Source: Zygnema cylindricum
Taxonomy: Eukaryota > Streptophyta > Zygnematophyceae > Zygnematales > Zygnemataceae
Length of the DNA stretch: 58,161 bases
Assembly: GCA_037447655.1 (NCBI GenBank)
Contig: JBBHKE010002865.1
Location: forward strand, 36,375-94,535
Direction: 5' to 3'
Position numbers and translations under genes: made by a program. The notes under the pieces are model-generated. The model was not told where the DNA came from. It saw only the letters and a program-made list of their open reading frames with translations, and ran no database searches. Shown here piece by piece: positions 24,399 to 34,493 of this stretch. The first letter of the stretch is position 1; each line of letters starts with the position of its first letter.

Positions 24399-27013
24399 CT
24401 GCACTTGCAACTTGAAGTTAGTTGAGACCAGTTAACAGAGCAATCTGCGTCTAACAGACGGAAATCGATGAGGACACAACAACAAACACAATTTCAAATG
24501 ACAATGACAAACTTCAACAACGAACAGCAGCTAAACCTAAGTTTGTTACACCAATCAAGTCAGAGCTGTTCCACCATAAACTCTGTCTTTACAACATGTT
24601 GTAGGTTTTCATTATCATTGAAGACTGTAACTTCAGCTGTGACATGTCAATGCTCACTGACACTTGCATGAAAAAAAATGGCATCCCTCAGTTACTCTTT
24701 AGACTACCTCTCTACCTACGCAATAAGTAGCTGTCAACTGCATGTGAATGCCATCACATGGACGTGGTTACACACAGGCCCAAAAAAGCGAGGGGCTGTC
24801 AGAAATTAAACTGAGTTATGACCCTGTGAAGACAAGAGCCACGGTGGCCACAATCCAAGACTTAAAGTGACAACAGGACCTCAGTCACAAATTACATTGG
24901 ACAAGCCTCCGTATGACTACCCAACAAGTGGCAATCAGTGATTGCCACCCTCATGCAAACAATCACTGTTGATACACTGGATGGCTTTCAACCGCAAACC
25001 TATATCCTCTCACAACAAAAACGACTGTCCTCAAGGCACATCCTACCCACACGTCCTTACTGCATTATCATTTCCTCCCAAATTGACTTTTGTCAAACAG
25101 GCTAGCCTTCAATTAGAACAAAATACTTTTTTTATTTTTTAAACCTGACATTCCAGAAAACATGCAAGTCCATTAATTCAGATCCAAGCACTTCATAAAC
25201 TTCAGTTCATCAAAAATAATCCAAGCCAACAGAGACGACGGCTAACTGCAGAAAATTCAAAACTCTGAAATGGAAGTCTGTTCAGTCCTTAACTGTCAAA
25301 AAAGCCTGTGCAGGACAGCTAATTGATTGACGCCGCTAAACAGAATTCTAACGCAGATGCCGTCATTCTCTCAGTCACAAAAAACCTGTACGTTTCCGTG
25401 AATCATCGACAAAAAAACCTATGGTGGCTGCTTGCAAGAGCACTCACATAAAAACAGATAGAAACAGCAAGCACCCTAATTTGAAACAGAATAACAATCA
25501 GCTCGAGTGAAGGAAACCCAATAATAGTTGAAGAAATTACCTCATTTCGACGTTGCTGTTTCACCTCCCCCTCAGCATCAATGCCATCCAACTTCAATAA
25601 CTGCCTCATCAGAAGCTCGGATGTTATCGCAAACTGTTTTTCATCGACCTTAACTCCACAACTTACTGTGTCTCTCAACTCTTGAACCTACAGAACAAAG
25701 AGGCACATTAGTTCTTGATTGATTGTGCCGAAGATGGGTTCAACAACCACACGGACCAATTTATCTAGACACTCAGATTCGCTATAAAAAGATTGGCAAA
25801 ATAATACACCTCGTCCATTAGTTGAACATTTGCCCTTTTGTGTGCATATCACAATCCTCTACTCAGGGCTGCTGCTCAACAGGGTGAAGCGAACTACTGA
25901 CATGCAATAGATGTATCAGAATATTTGACAGTGTCGCTGAGTGCTGTCCAAGCATGACAGCAAGTGGTACATGATAGTTTTTTATATACACTTTAAACAA
26001 ACATGCTTCAAAAAAGAGGAATGTCACACAAGCAGTATTCAAATAATCAGCATATCAATTCCAGACTCCGTGATAATCAGGTTCAGCTATAAATGATTTG
26101 GTGTCACTAAGATGACGAGTTATTAAACTCCAAATGAGAGTGGATAAGAAAAGCTGAAAGCTCTGCCTCAAGAGCAAGCCAATTTTCTACACCAAAAGGA
26201 CTATTCACAAATTTCACAAAGAAAACATTCGTCTAATAAAACATTCATCATTAAAGACAGAACTAAAGGAGAACTTCCATAATGGATTTTCCTAATGTGT
26301 TCAGCCCTACGATGTTCACGGAAAAACGTAATTCAAGTCACATGAATTTTGCTACAGCAAGCCAGGTTCTCTATTCTAAAGAGCCCGGTGTCCTAGAATC
26401 CTTGCTGTTGCCAGACACTGAGCAGCAATTGCAAATACGCATCTATTTAAACTTGTAAGAATCACTACTGAAAACAAACATCACTCGCCTTTTAACACCT
26501 TGTGTCCTATTGTATTCACCATTCCCTTGTGTCAATCATGACGTAAATGACCGCGTGTGAAAGTAAGGTAAGGAGGCAGGTGTTTACAACTAGCCTATTG
26601 ACAAAAAGGCAGCCAAAAACCTTTTCTGGGGTCTTTAAAAACTGCAAAAATTACAGTCCCGAATTGACAAGCGAAAAACAGGAGTATTGCCAAAACTTAA
26701 ATCAAACGAGGGATCTTTGCCAAACAATTTCTTCCTCACAAGGCAGGTCTTCTCACTTGAGATTGATAATTGTTCACTTCCATGTGAATTTGTGCAATAG
26801 CAGAACTTGCTTTCGCATCTTCCACAGCTTTATTCATTTCCTCCTCTTTTCTCTCCTTTGCTGCAAGATTTTCCAATAGCATCAACTTCATGCCATTCTT
26901 GACACCAGCTTCGATTAAACTCTCTGCATCAGCCACTTCACGTCCTCTGACCAGAAGGCGTTGCTCTGAAGGTTGTAACATCGTGTCTTCCACAAGAATT
27001 TGCTTCACATCTC
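22701..27013 (-). CDS. BAG-family co-chaperone (plant BAG1-4 type), N-terminus missing
   Basis: Three minus-strand exons join in phase: 27013-26757 (ubiquitin-like domain), 25687-25541 (start of BAG domain) and 24398-22701 (end of BAG domain plus long tail, stop TAA). The ubiquitin-like part carries DVKQILVED and VKNGMKLMLLEN. The BAG domain reads ITSELLMRQLLKLDGIDAEG then RRNE/VKRVQQLVDEVDRLKG across an intron, very close to known plant BAG proteins. BAG domains bind the ATPase domain of Hsp70 and promote nucleotide exchange. The protein ends in PWEKFD and has an earlier TDWETFD, both familiar from plant BAG1-4. Resolved exons encode about 699 residues against about 260-350 for typical plant relatives; the excess is one Ser/Pro-rich C-terminal region. 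The exon with the start codon and first ubiquitin strands is not identified. Confidence 0.9.
25541..25687 (-). CDS. BAG gene, internal exon: BAG domain core
   Basis: The exon has 147 nt (49 codons, phase 0 at both ends), between acceptor TTCTGTAG/GTTCAAGAG and donor AATGAG/GTAATTTC. It encodes VQELRDTVSCG, then the most conserved helix, KQFAITSELLMRQLLKLDG. That helix carries Hsp70-contacting residues in plant and animal BAG domains. Confidence 0.9.
26757..27013 (-). CDS. BAG gene, exon with ubiquitin-like domain
   Basis: The exon has 257 nt between acceptor ATTTCAG/GAGATGTG (AG at 27015-27014) and donor TCTCAA/GTGAGAAG. It starts in phase 1, so one base of its first codon comes from an upstream exon. 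It encodes most of the ubiquitin-like fold (DVKQILVEDTML, QRLLVRGREVADAESL, GMKLMLLEN) and then a charged helix of the BAG linker (AAKERKEEEMNKAVEDAK). Confidence 0.9.
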
Positions 27014-29205
27014 CTGAAATACATGTACAAAAGCACAAAAGGACAGGTAATCATAAACAACCTGGTTGTTGTATCACAAACAACAATCATTCTGGCTGGC
27101 TGGATTCATACAAGTCCAGAAGCAGAAAATTAAAAAAGGGATTAGAAGCAAAGTGAAACTTGGCAAAGTCATAAGTTTAACAGATGAATCATAGGTTGCA
27201 ACGACTGCCCACACCTCTAACTAATTGTTATAATGCACTGAAAACCATGCTGACCCGCAACATCAACGTGCATAATTTGACAATAAAAGAAACTGCCGGA
27301 GAAAACTAAGTTTTTCTTTGTCTGCAAACAAACACTAAATCCTTAACAAATCAACAGCAAACTGAGAGTGAGACTGTTTTGCAATTGAACCTCTGATATT
27401 GGCTTAATTCCCTGCAGCTAAAGCTTCTGACACAAGAAAAAGGTGATACCTGAAAGTGGCCAAGACAAACGAGCCAACGTAACAAAAACTGAAACCCTTG
27501 TTATTTCTCATTTTATCATGATCATAAAAGCCGCTACACCACCCATCGCTATAAAAGTTAATAACACTAATTCAGTTGCAACTTTACAGTGTTAATAAAA
27601 CAATTAGGGAGTGTACTACAATCCACCGCGTCTCCCTACACTAAATTAGAATCGTTCTCACTTCACATTTACACTTATAATTTCTTCACTCTAATAGCAA
27701 CGGGGTGGTGTAACGTTCCACAAAAACATAGACAAAAAAATGTAACAACGAATCAACTTGATCCGAAAATGAAACTCATGTGCACAAAGAGTTTGCCGTC
27801 CCATGACTGCCTTATTCTGCATAATGACATTGAATGGATGCATTTTTTTCCTTTCGGTATGACGACCCCTCAGCTCAAGTTTAAATCTTCAGTGACAGGC
27901 AAAAGCCTACCTTCAGAATAAGCAAAAGTAAATATTCATGTTTCCTCAACCAAGGAGCGAAACCAGAAATAATTGGCATGCTTGACTAAGAGCATTAATA
28001 CATGAGCTTATATAAGGTCACCCGAAATGTACCAAAAGTTGCCGTGCTGGGAACCTGGAGCTCGTGGCAAAATTGACCATGTGTGACCTTCAAATTAAAC
28101 ATTGTCGATTTTGCAGACATGGTTGTTAATCTACCTCCTGACGCTGGAACTGCCAACAGAATAGGAGAAAAATCAACGACAGATTAGGACCATGATATGG
28201 AGAAAAACATCATCTTTTTCACTACATCATCAACTGGTTGGGGCTTCTATCTATAGGTGCTTCAATGAGAGAGACGAGAATAGCATAAAAATACAAAGAA
28301 ATGCTTCCGAGGCGCCAAACTTGATCGCAGAAATTAAAAAAAATTAAAAAATCAACATAAACTGACATTGGAAGCGGCATTCAATTCTTCTGCCGGTTCA
28401 AGTTCAATTGGCATGGACAAACCATAGCTTAACTCAATCGCTGTATCACGTGTAAGTTTGCTGATGAGAAAAATATATTATGTTGATGTTTGCATTATTG
28501 TTTAAACTTCAAAATTAAGAAAAACTACTTTCAAAGTTTGAAATGCCATTACTTCCTGTTAGTTCACCAAGCTAATGTCTGATACTGGTGAATGAAATGA
28601 CATACTAACAATAATAATTACTGTGACCAAATAATGACAGTAAGTAAAAAAATAATTTACAGTTTAAGCCAAAGCTATGATTTACACTTAAAACCCAAAG
28701 TTATGATTGTATGCCCAAAACTCATTGTGATACCAGAAACAAAGTATCATGTCCAAGCAGCAGCATACTTTGGAAACGTCTAGGACTTAACAAGGCAAGG
28801 AACAAGACTATACAATTCGATAGCTATTTCTGTTAGACCTAATTCAACAATTTGGCATCTTTAAGATGCCCCTCAGCAATTAAACAGGCTTCTAATGGTC
28901 TCACCTCTAATACTAAATGCAAAAGCATTAAACCATCCAGATACTAAACCTAACTCAGATAATTAAAGCATCTTTGCAAACTATTTAGACAAGCAAATCA
29001 ACCATTGACCGTGCTTCCTCAAACGAGCAGGTATACTAACGACTAGTAAGCCCTGGTAGAACAACCTTTTATGACCAGAACTTAAACATTTCTTCTGTAA
29101 ATATCTCGATTGTTAGAAAACGCACATTCTAAAAGGATCGACCTATCCTTGATTCACTGATGTCTAAGACCAAAACACAAAAAACAGAAGATAACGTCTT
29201 CTTTC
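27014..29205. other. Probable BAG 5' intron(s), no exon identified
   Basis: These ~2.2 kb of AT-rich sequence upstream of the ubiquitin-like exon must contain, or span, the missing first coding exon. I searched the minus strand for an exon ending in phase 1 with the usual G-D-V-K lead-in (HG then STFG-like residues). I found only weak candidates, for example donors near 27453 and 28897. No transposon boundaries stand out. Confidence 0.4.
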
Positions 29206-29605
29206 GTGAATGTCCACTCTTCACCGATACTTTTCATCTCACCTTTCCGTTTTAATGAAAGAGTTCTACGCGGCTATGGCCGAAACAAGAACACACTTCC
29301 AGATTCTCTGCGAACCACCGCAGAACAACGTTGCAGACCGTGTATTACGCAAAACAGAAAGTCTCTTTCGAGATGCCTTGTCCACAATCCACGGAATCTT
29401 GCGAACGACCCCCCTGTACGACTGTGCCGTAATGGAGTACGGACTTCAAAACTTCCCCCGGCTCCCGGAGTCCACACGAAAATCAAATGGGCAATTCAAA
29501 AATTGTACGTGCCAGATCGCATGGCAATACATCGGGGGACGAATGAGATTTCGCGATGCGCATCGCATCCAAGTCGCTAAGATGTGGCGATCAGATATCT
29601 TTTGA
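29206..29605. other. GC-rich block open on both strands, possible BAG 5' end
   Basis: The block is richer in GC and CpG than its surroundings. It is open over 131 codons on the plus strand (from ATG 29210) and over 70-75 codons on the minus strand. The position, about 2.2 kb upstream of the first resolved BAG exon and just before unrelated repeats, fits a promoter or first-exon region. The 131-codon plus frame resembles nothing I know and could be chance in GC-rich DNA. The minus-strand frame has a BAG-like HG element but no ATG, so I do not annotate it as exon 1. Confidence 0.35.
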
Positions 29606-29653
29606 CTTTTCGGAGTGACGATACAATGCGATGCGAAACATTGCAGTGCAGCA

Positions 29654-30281
29654 CAGAGGTCGCAAACGGTCAACCGAAACCGTGACCGACCGTTAACCGA
29701 CCGCCCGCGCCGGATCCGGAACGGATTCGGTTGCCAAATTTTGAGGGCCGGGCGGTTGCGGTCGGTTGATTCACCAGAATAAAAAAAACGGTCGGTTACG
29801 GTCGGTCAACCAAAAAACCAAAAAAAATGAAAATTTTGTATTGTCCATACAATCCAACATTATTGTACTTTGTAATCTTTGGTATCGTGGAAGTACGTGA
29901 CATCATGGTTAGCGTCGCAAATCTGACACGGTAGTACACTATTCATTTCGCAAATCTTAGGGAACGCGACAAAGCGTCACAAATCTAACACGTTAGTAAC
30001 ACTATTCATTTCTCAAATCTAAGGGAACGCGACAAATCGTAATTATTGGCTTATTCATACGTCATACATTAGTTAATTTTGTACTTTTTCGGTTACGGGC
30101 GGGCACGGTTAGTCGCGAGAAATCGAGTTTCGGTTAATTTTTATTTTCGTAAACGCCGGTCGATTAACGGGTAACAATTTTGGAGCGTGACATAACACGG
30201 TCGGGCGTCGGTTACTCAGATTTTGAAAAAAAAAAAACGGTCGGTTTCGGTTATGTAAAATTTTGACTTGTGCGACCTCTG
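29654..30281. mobile_element. hAT-like non-autonomous element, copy 1
   Basis: The 628 bp element has terminal inverted repeats CAGAGGTCGCA (29654-29664) and TGCGACCTCTG (30271-30281). It is flanked by an 8 bp direct repeat with one mismatch: GTGCAGCA (29646-29653) and GTGCATCA (30282-30289). An 8 bp duplication and C-A-G termini are hallmarks of the hAT superfamily. No transposase is encoded. The interior is full of CGGTCGGTT / AACCGACCG repeats and contains a direct duplication (CTATTCATTTC...GGAACGCGACAAA). Confidence 0.85.
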
Positions 30282-30360
30282 GTGCATCATAACGCACAAA
30301 TCCAACGTAGCATCTAGTATCGCCATGCTACGGTATGCTAAAACTTCGAGGCATTCCTAT

Positions 30361-31197
30361 CAGAGGTCGCAAAAATCAAAATTTTACAAAACCGAAACCG
30401 ACCGTTTTTTTTTTCAAAATCTGAGTAACCAACGCCCGACCAGGTTATGTCACGCTCCAAAATTGTTAACCATTAACCGACCGGCGATTACGAAAATAAA
30501 AGTTAACCGAAACTCGATTTCTCGCGACTGACCGTGCCCGCCCTTAACCGAAAATGTACAAAATTAGCTAATGTACAACGAATGAATAAGCCAATAATTA
30601 CGATTTGTCGCTTTCCATAAGATTTGCGAAATGAATAGTGTTTACTACCGTGTCAAATTTGCGACGCTTTGTCGCGTTCCGTAATGTTTGCGAAATAAAT
30701 ACAACGCTAATCGCTATTACTATAGTGTATGCTAATTCCGTCCCGCTTTTTTTTTCTCAAATAGAATTATCCATACAATTTAAAATTACCCTAATTTCTA
30801 ATTAGAGAAGACGACTTCTTTCAAAAAATTTTAAATTCTTAATTAGCGTACACCACTGTAATTATTAATATACGCTAAAGAAACTTCTACGGTAATAGCG
30901 ATTAGCGGTGTAGCGTACTACTGTGTCATATTTGCGACGCTAATCATTATGTTACGTACTTCCACGATACCAAAGAGTACAAAGTACAATAATGTTGGAT
31001 TGTATGGACAGTACAAAATTTTCATTTTTTTTGGTTTTTTGGTTGACCGACCGTAACCGACTAGTTTTTTTTTCCGGGTGAATCAAGCGACCACAACCCC
31101 CCGACCCTAAAAGTTTGGCAACCGAATCCGTTCCGGATCCGGCGCGGGCGGTCGATTACTGTCGGTCACGGTTTCGGTTGACCGTTTGCGACCTATG
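30361..31197. mobile_element. hAT-like non-autonomous element, copy 2 (inverted)
   Basis: The second copy of the family lies 79 bp away in the opposite orientation, so the pair forms a large imperfect palindrome. The left end is CAGAGGTCGCA (30361-30371) and the right end TGCGACCTATG (31187-31197), with one mutation. The 8 bp target repeat has one mismatch: ATTCCTAT (30353-30360) and ATTCGTAT (31198-31205). It is 837 bp, about 209 bp longer than copy 1, entirely because of a nested element at 30702-30910. Confidence 0.85.
30702..30910. mobile_element. Nested TA-flanked MITE (Tc1/mariner-like)
   Basis: The insertion has 19 bp terminal inverted repeats that differ at one position (inner 16 bp CGCTAATCGCTATTAC at 30705-30720, complement at 30892-30907). 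It is flanked by TA on both sides (30700-30701, 30911-30912). Copy 1 of the surrounding hAT-like element is the empty site: reading its plus strand, AC-TA-TTCATTT corresponds to GC-TA-[insert]-TA-TTTATTT on the minus strand here. That pattern is a TA target duplication, typical of Stowaway/Tc1-mariner MITEs. Confidence 0.8.
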
Positions 31198-31217
31198 ATT
31201 CGTATTACGATTTAGTA

Positions 31218-31682
31218 ATGTACTGAACCTTGCAATTTTCGCGCTACGGACAACCGGTGGAAGCGGCGAGAGGATGCGGCGAGAGGATGCGGCGCTCGCG
31301 TCCACATCGCCCCCCTTTCATTCCGTTTTACGACGCGCCGCGCGTACGTCGTGTGTATAATATGTTTAGGGCTTTTTTCTCATTTATGTTTTTCTTTATT
31401 AAAAAAAACCCAACCAGTAAAAAACCCTAAACATATAAGTCTAAAAATGCAAAGTACCCTGGTGTATCTTGCAAAATGGTGGGAGTAACGCCTTTTTTGG
31501 GTGTAAAATACGATTCTCACCGCTCCCACCGACCAGGCCAACTCGTAAGAAACCTTTTTTGTACTGAATCTTGCAACTTTTTGGCCCAGCGGGACCCCTA
31601 AGGCTTTCGACACCCCTCGTGGAGGCGTCCACGTCGCCCCCCCTTGTTTTTCGAGTAACGACGCCTCGCGCTGCGAGCCGCA
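31218..31682. repeat. Diverged direct repeat around a small hairpin
   Basis: About 125 bp at 31218-31345 (GTACTGAACCTTGCAA ... GTCCACATCGCCCCCC ... ACGACGC) recurs in diverged form at 31560-31682. Between them an inverted repeat (31360-31377 with 31419-31436, ATATGTTTAGGG and its complement) could form a hairpin. Both units are unusually GC-rich for the area. The origin is unknown; an old transposon or rearranged gene promoter are both possible. Confidence 0.5.
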
Positions 31683-32806
31683 TGGCTTACTGCGAACGCC
31701 GCAAAACTACCGCAACAATCCGTTGAACAAATGGAATCGCAGGACGGAACATTTTTTTGCCGTCGATTTTTTTAACTTTGTAAATTCATAATTTTTACAT
31801 ATGAACGTGTTTAAACAGAAAAAATGATTGTTTCAACTCTTTGCCTCTCACTTTCATTTTGTGTGTGTGTCATTATTTGTTTTCTACCTGCTCTATCATC
31901 GTTTTCTGCCTCCTTGGTCGCGATTTGTATTTCATTCCTCGCGGCCGTTTTTTGGAACAATTTTACAAGTTAAGTAACTCATGCTATAAACTTTTGTGAG
32001 TGTTTAAATCTAAGCGTTTTAGGTTTTGAAGGGAAACAAATTACATTTTTTCTTTCCATTTATGAAAATCAAATCGGCAGGAAATGGATGTACGACTTTA
32101 GACTGTTATCTAAAAACTTTAGAAACGTGCAATAGAAGATACATACTGAAATGTGGTAACGGTAAAGCAATACCTAAAATCATAACATATTTTTTCACAA
32201 GCTAGTCTTGTTAACACAAATTCAAAGCTGACAGGAAATGAATTGCTACTAGTGGAAAAAATGCTTCAACTCTAATAGCGGTGAACAGTTTACTTTGTCA
32301 ATGTCTACGAAAGAAAATTATCGTACTTAGGTTTTTTAAGAGACATATATAATAGAATAACTTCTATTTCCTTACCCAATATTATAATAGATATATAAAA
32401 TTTAATAACATCTGATAAATTATGTTAAAACTTTTATGTGATTCTTTAGTGACTTTTTTTGTACTTATTTGATGTTTTATAACCTTTGTGGGACTTTCTT
32501 GGAACTTTGGGTCCAGCTTGCAAAAAATGTATAGCTGTACATTTCCAAAATGGCATAAATGTATAGTTGTACAACGTGTAGGAAATGTACAGCTAGATGG
32601 TAGTGAAAAAAAAAAAGAATTTGTGTTATTATTATTGACATCTTTGTATTTTTTTTATTATTATTTAGGTTGTTCTCACCGTGACACTCTATCTTCACAA
32701 CTCTATCTTCACAATTATTTTCATATGGAAAGTGCCCATATTGCTCCCACGATCAATAAAATTCCGAATCAACACCTTCCAAAATCCGCAAATAGGGTAA
32801 GTTCAG
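31683..32806. other. AT-rich anonymous sequence
   Basis: I see no gene, terminal repeat or RNA in this stretch. A TCTAATAGCGGTGAACAGT fragment at about 32270 resembles a MITE end that recurs elsewhere in the window (for example 49750). Confidence 0.4.
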
Positions 32807-33091
32807 CTCGTATTAAGCACCTACGATCCCAAGGTTCTACTGACAAATGGCGAAAACATTGATATAGAAAAAACAACGAGAAAACGAAAACGAGCTGTAC
32901 GTGTTGAAACTAGTGAAGGGAGAAATGGGGATGGCGACGGGCAAGGATTTCAGTTTCAAGCTGATGTTAAACGTGAGAGGAAACTCGAGCCAGTCTCCTT
33001 TTGTCCTATTACACAAGAAGCTAGGCGAGAGGCTTTCCTTATTATGAAAAAGACGATATTACCTAGTACATTAACACAATATATGCTGTAA
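32807..33091 (+). pseudogene. Orphan open frame, possible terminal exon, unrecognised
   Basis: A plus-strand frame is open for about 94 codons, following a potential acceptor (GTTCAG at 32801-32806) and ending in TAA at 33089-33091. It has no ATG near its start, so if real it is an exon or a broken ORF. The product is strongly charged, with a nuclear-localisation-like basic cluster (KTTRKRKRAVRV), a Gly/Asp segment and a C-terminal part containing CPITQEARREAFLIMKK. It reads more like protein than the surrounding AT-rich sequence, but I do not recognise the family. No upstream exon could be joined in phase. Confidence 0.3.
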
Positions 33092-33449
33092 ATGAGAATT
33101 TGGAAGGTATTTCTAGCCTTTAAAAATGTTTTGTGAATATAATATTTTTATTACTACGGTAATTCTTTTTGTTATGTTTAGTGTGCATTAATTGAGTTTA
33201 GTTTTTGGTATAATTCGTGTATATTGTTACACTTATCCGTTTTTAGTAAGATTAGTGTGCATTTTACATATTTCAGGTATTTGTTTCGCTTACGAAATCA
33301 ATGCGCGGTATTGATTTCTTATCCGTACCGCAATTCGTACTTTTACACTACCGGTTCTATGTATCCCGTAAACAATTATAGTTAAATGATTTATCCTACG
33401 TAATAATGTTTAAATAGATATCAAACTATATAGTACGTAATATTACTTC

Positions 33450-33720
33450 TAGACTTAACGGCTAAGGTTACCAGCTACCGGTAGCTTGCCGGTCGGCAGG
33501 TACCAGGTTCAAATCTTGTGGCCGCCGCATATATTTTTACTTAATAAACCCCAAATATATATTTCATGTTAATCTCAGGATAGTCTAGGTAGCCATGGCT
33601 CTAGCTTCCTCTCCAATTTCTCAATGACTGCAACAAGTTTGAGAGTTGGAGAGAGAAGTTAGAGGTAGACTGCCTCGGCTTCTTTCTTATTTCTGACCTA
33701 GAAAATACTTTAAAAACCAT
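33450..33720 (+). mobile_element. SINE-like element A
   Basis: A tRNA-like head has an A-box-like GGCTAAGGTTA (33460-33470) and a B box GGTTCAAATCT (33506-33516). It is followed by a 3' domain shared with the other SINE-like copies here: AGCCATGGCT (33591), TGACTGCAACAAG (33625) and GACCTAGAAAATAC (33695) before an A-rich end. Its tail abuts the outer end of the copia LTR at 33732. SINEs are transcribed by RNA polymerase III and mobilised by LINE proteins; they encode no protein. Confidence 0.7.
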
Positions 33721-33731
33721 TAATTTCTACA

Positions 33732-34330
33732 CTAAGTCTTATACTCTTCACTTAGTTGTCTTACTACATAGTGCTATACCGCCGATACAAGTGTTCCAAA
33801 ACGATACATCCAAAAGAACTAAACTGCCACTAAGGTCTAAGTGCTCCTACTTACGCTAAGAACTAATCTATCACTGTACACTCAATATAACTGAGAATCC
33901 TATACAGCTGATTTGATCAAATATTTGTCGCCTGGCTAAGTGAATCTCGTCTGTTGACTTGATTTAGATCAACCGCAGTAGCGCAGTCCAATTCCTGATT
34001 ACATTCAAATATCCGCAGCTTCGTAGCAGCTGCGTTATCACATACAAAAGTTAGCAGCAGCTACGTCTGTTTTGTTGCGTAGCAACTGCGTTGTCATGTA
34101 CCAAAATATCCGCAGTTGCGTTTGACCCGTTGCGTTGCAGGTTGCGTTTGTCTGTACAGACAATATCAAAAATAACCCCAGCTGCGCTTGTTCAATCTGC
34201 GTCGCAGCTGCGTTGTCGGTATCATTCAAAAACCTGCACTGTGATACAAATAACGACGCGTGTCCATATAGATCTATTTTTACGCCAACCTATAAATTTG
34301 CTGAGACTTAAAAGTTTTCCAAAAACAACA
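33732..34330 (-). repeat. 3' LTR of the copia element
   Basis: These 599 bp align with 38916-39514. On the minus strand it starts TGTTGTTTTTGG after the polypurine tract. It is packed with CAGCTGCG/CGCAGCTG-type motifs, a possible enhancer-like repeat. Its outer edge meets the tail of SINE-like element A, and I could not identify a convincing target-site duplication. Confidence 0.85.
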
Positions 34331-34493
34331 CTCCTCTAAAGCTTTTAGACTCAGTATGTCAGCGCAGCTGCGATGTCGAACTAGCGCAGCATCGCAGCAT
34401 AGCAACGTAGCAATTTTAGCAAGTCACGTAGTCCCAATATATCCCCGTTATTGGACTTGAGCAGCATAGCAGTATAGCTGTGCAGCAACTCAG

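Noticed and set aside
29297-29486. Minus-strand frame with IHGLQR as BAG exon 1
   Set aside because: A phase-compatible donor exists at 29296, but the frame has no ATG and only a vague match to the ubiquitin-like N-terminus.
32797-32867. A 71 nt intron (GTAAGT...TATAG) joining frames upstream of the orphan exon
   Set aside because: The signals look good, but joining gives an early stop in the phase set by the upstream frame.
33460-33520. tRNA gene
   Set aside because: Box B is good, but the cloverleaf does not close convincingly and the sequence continues into the shared SINE 3' domain.
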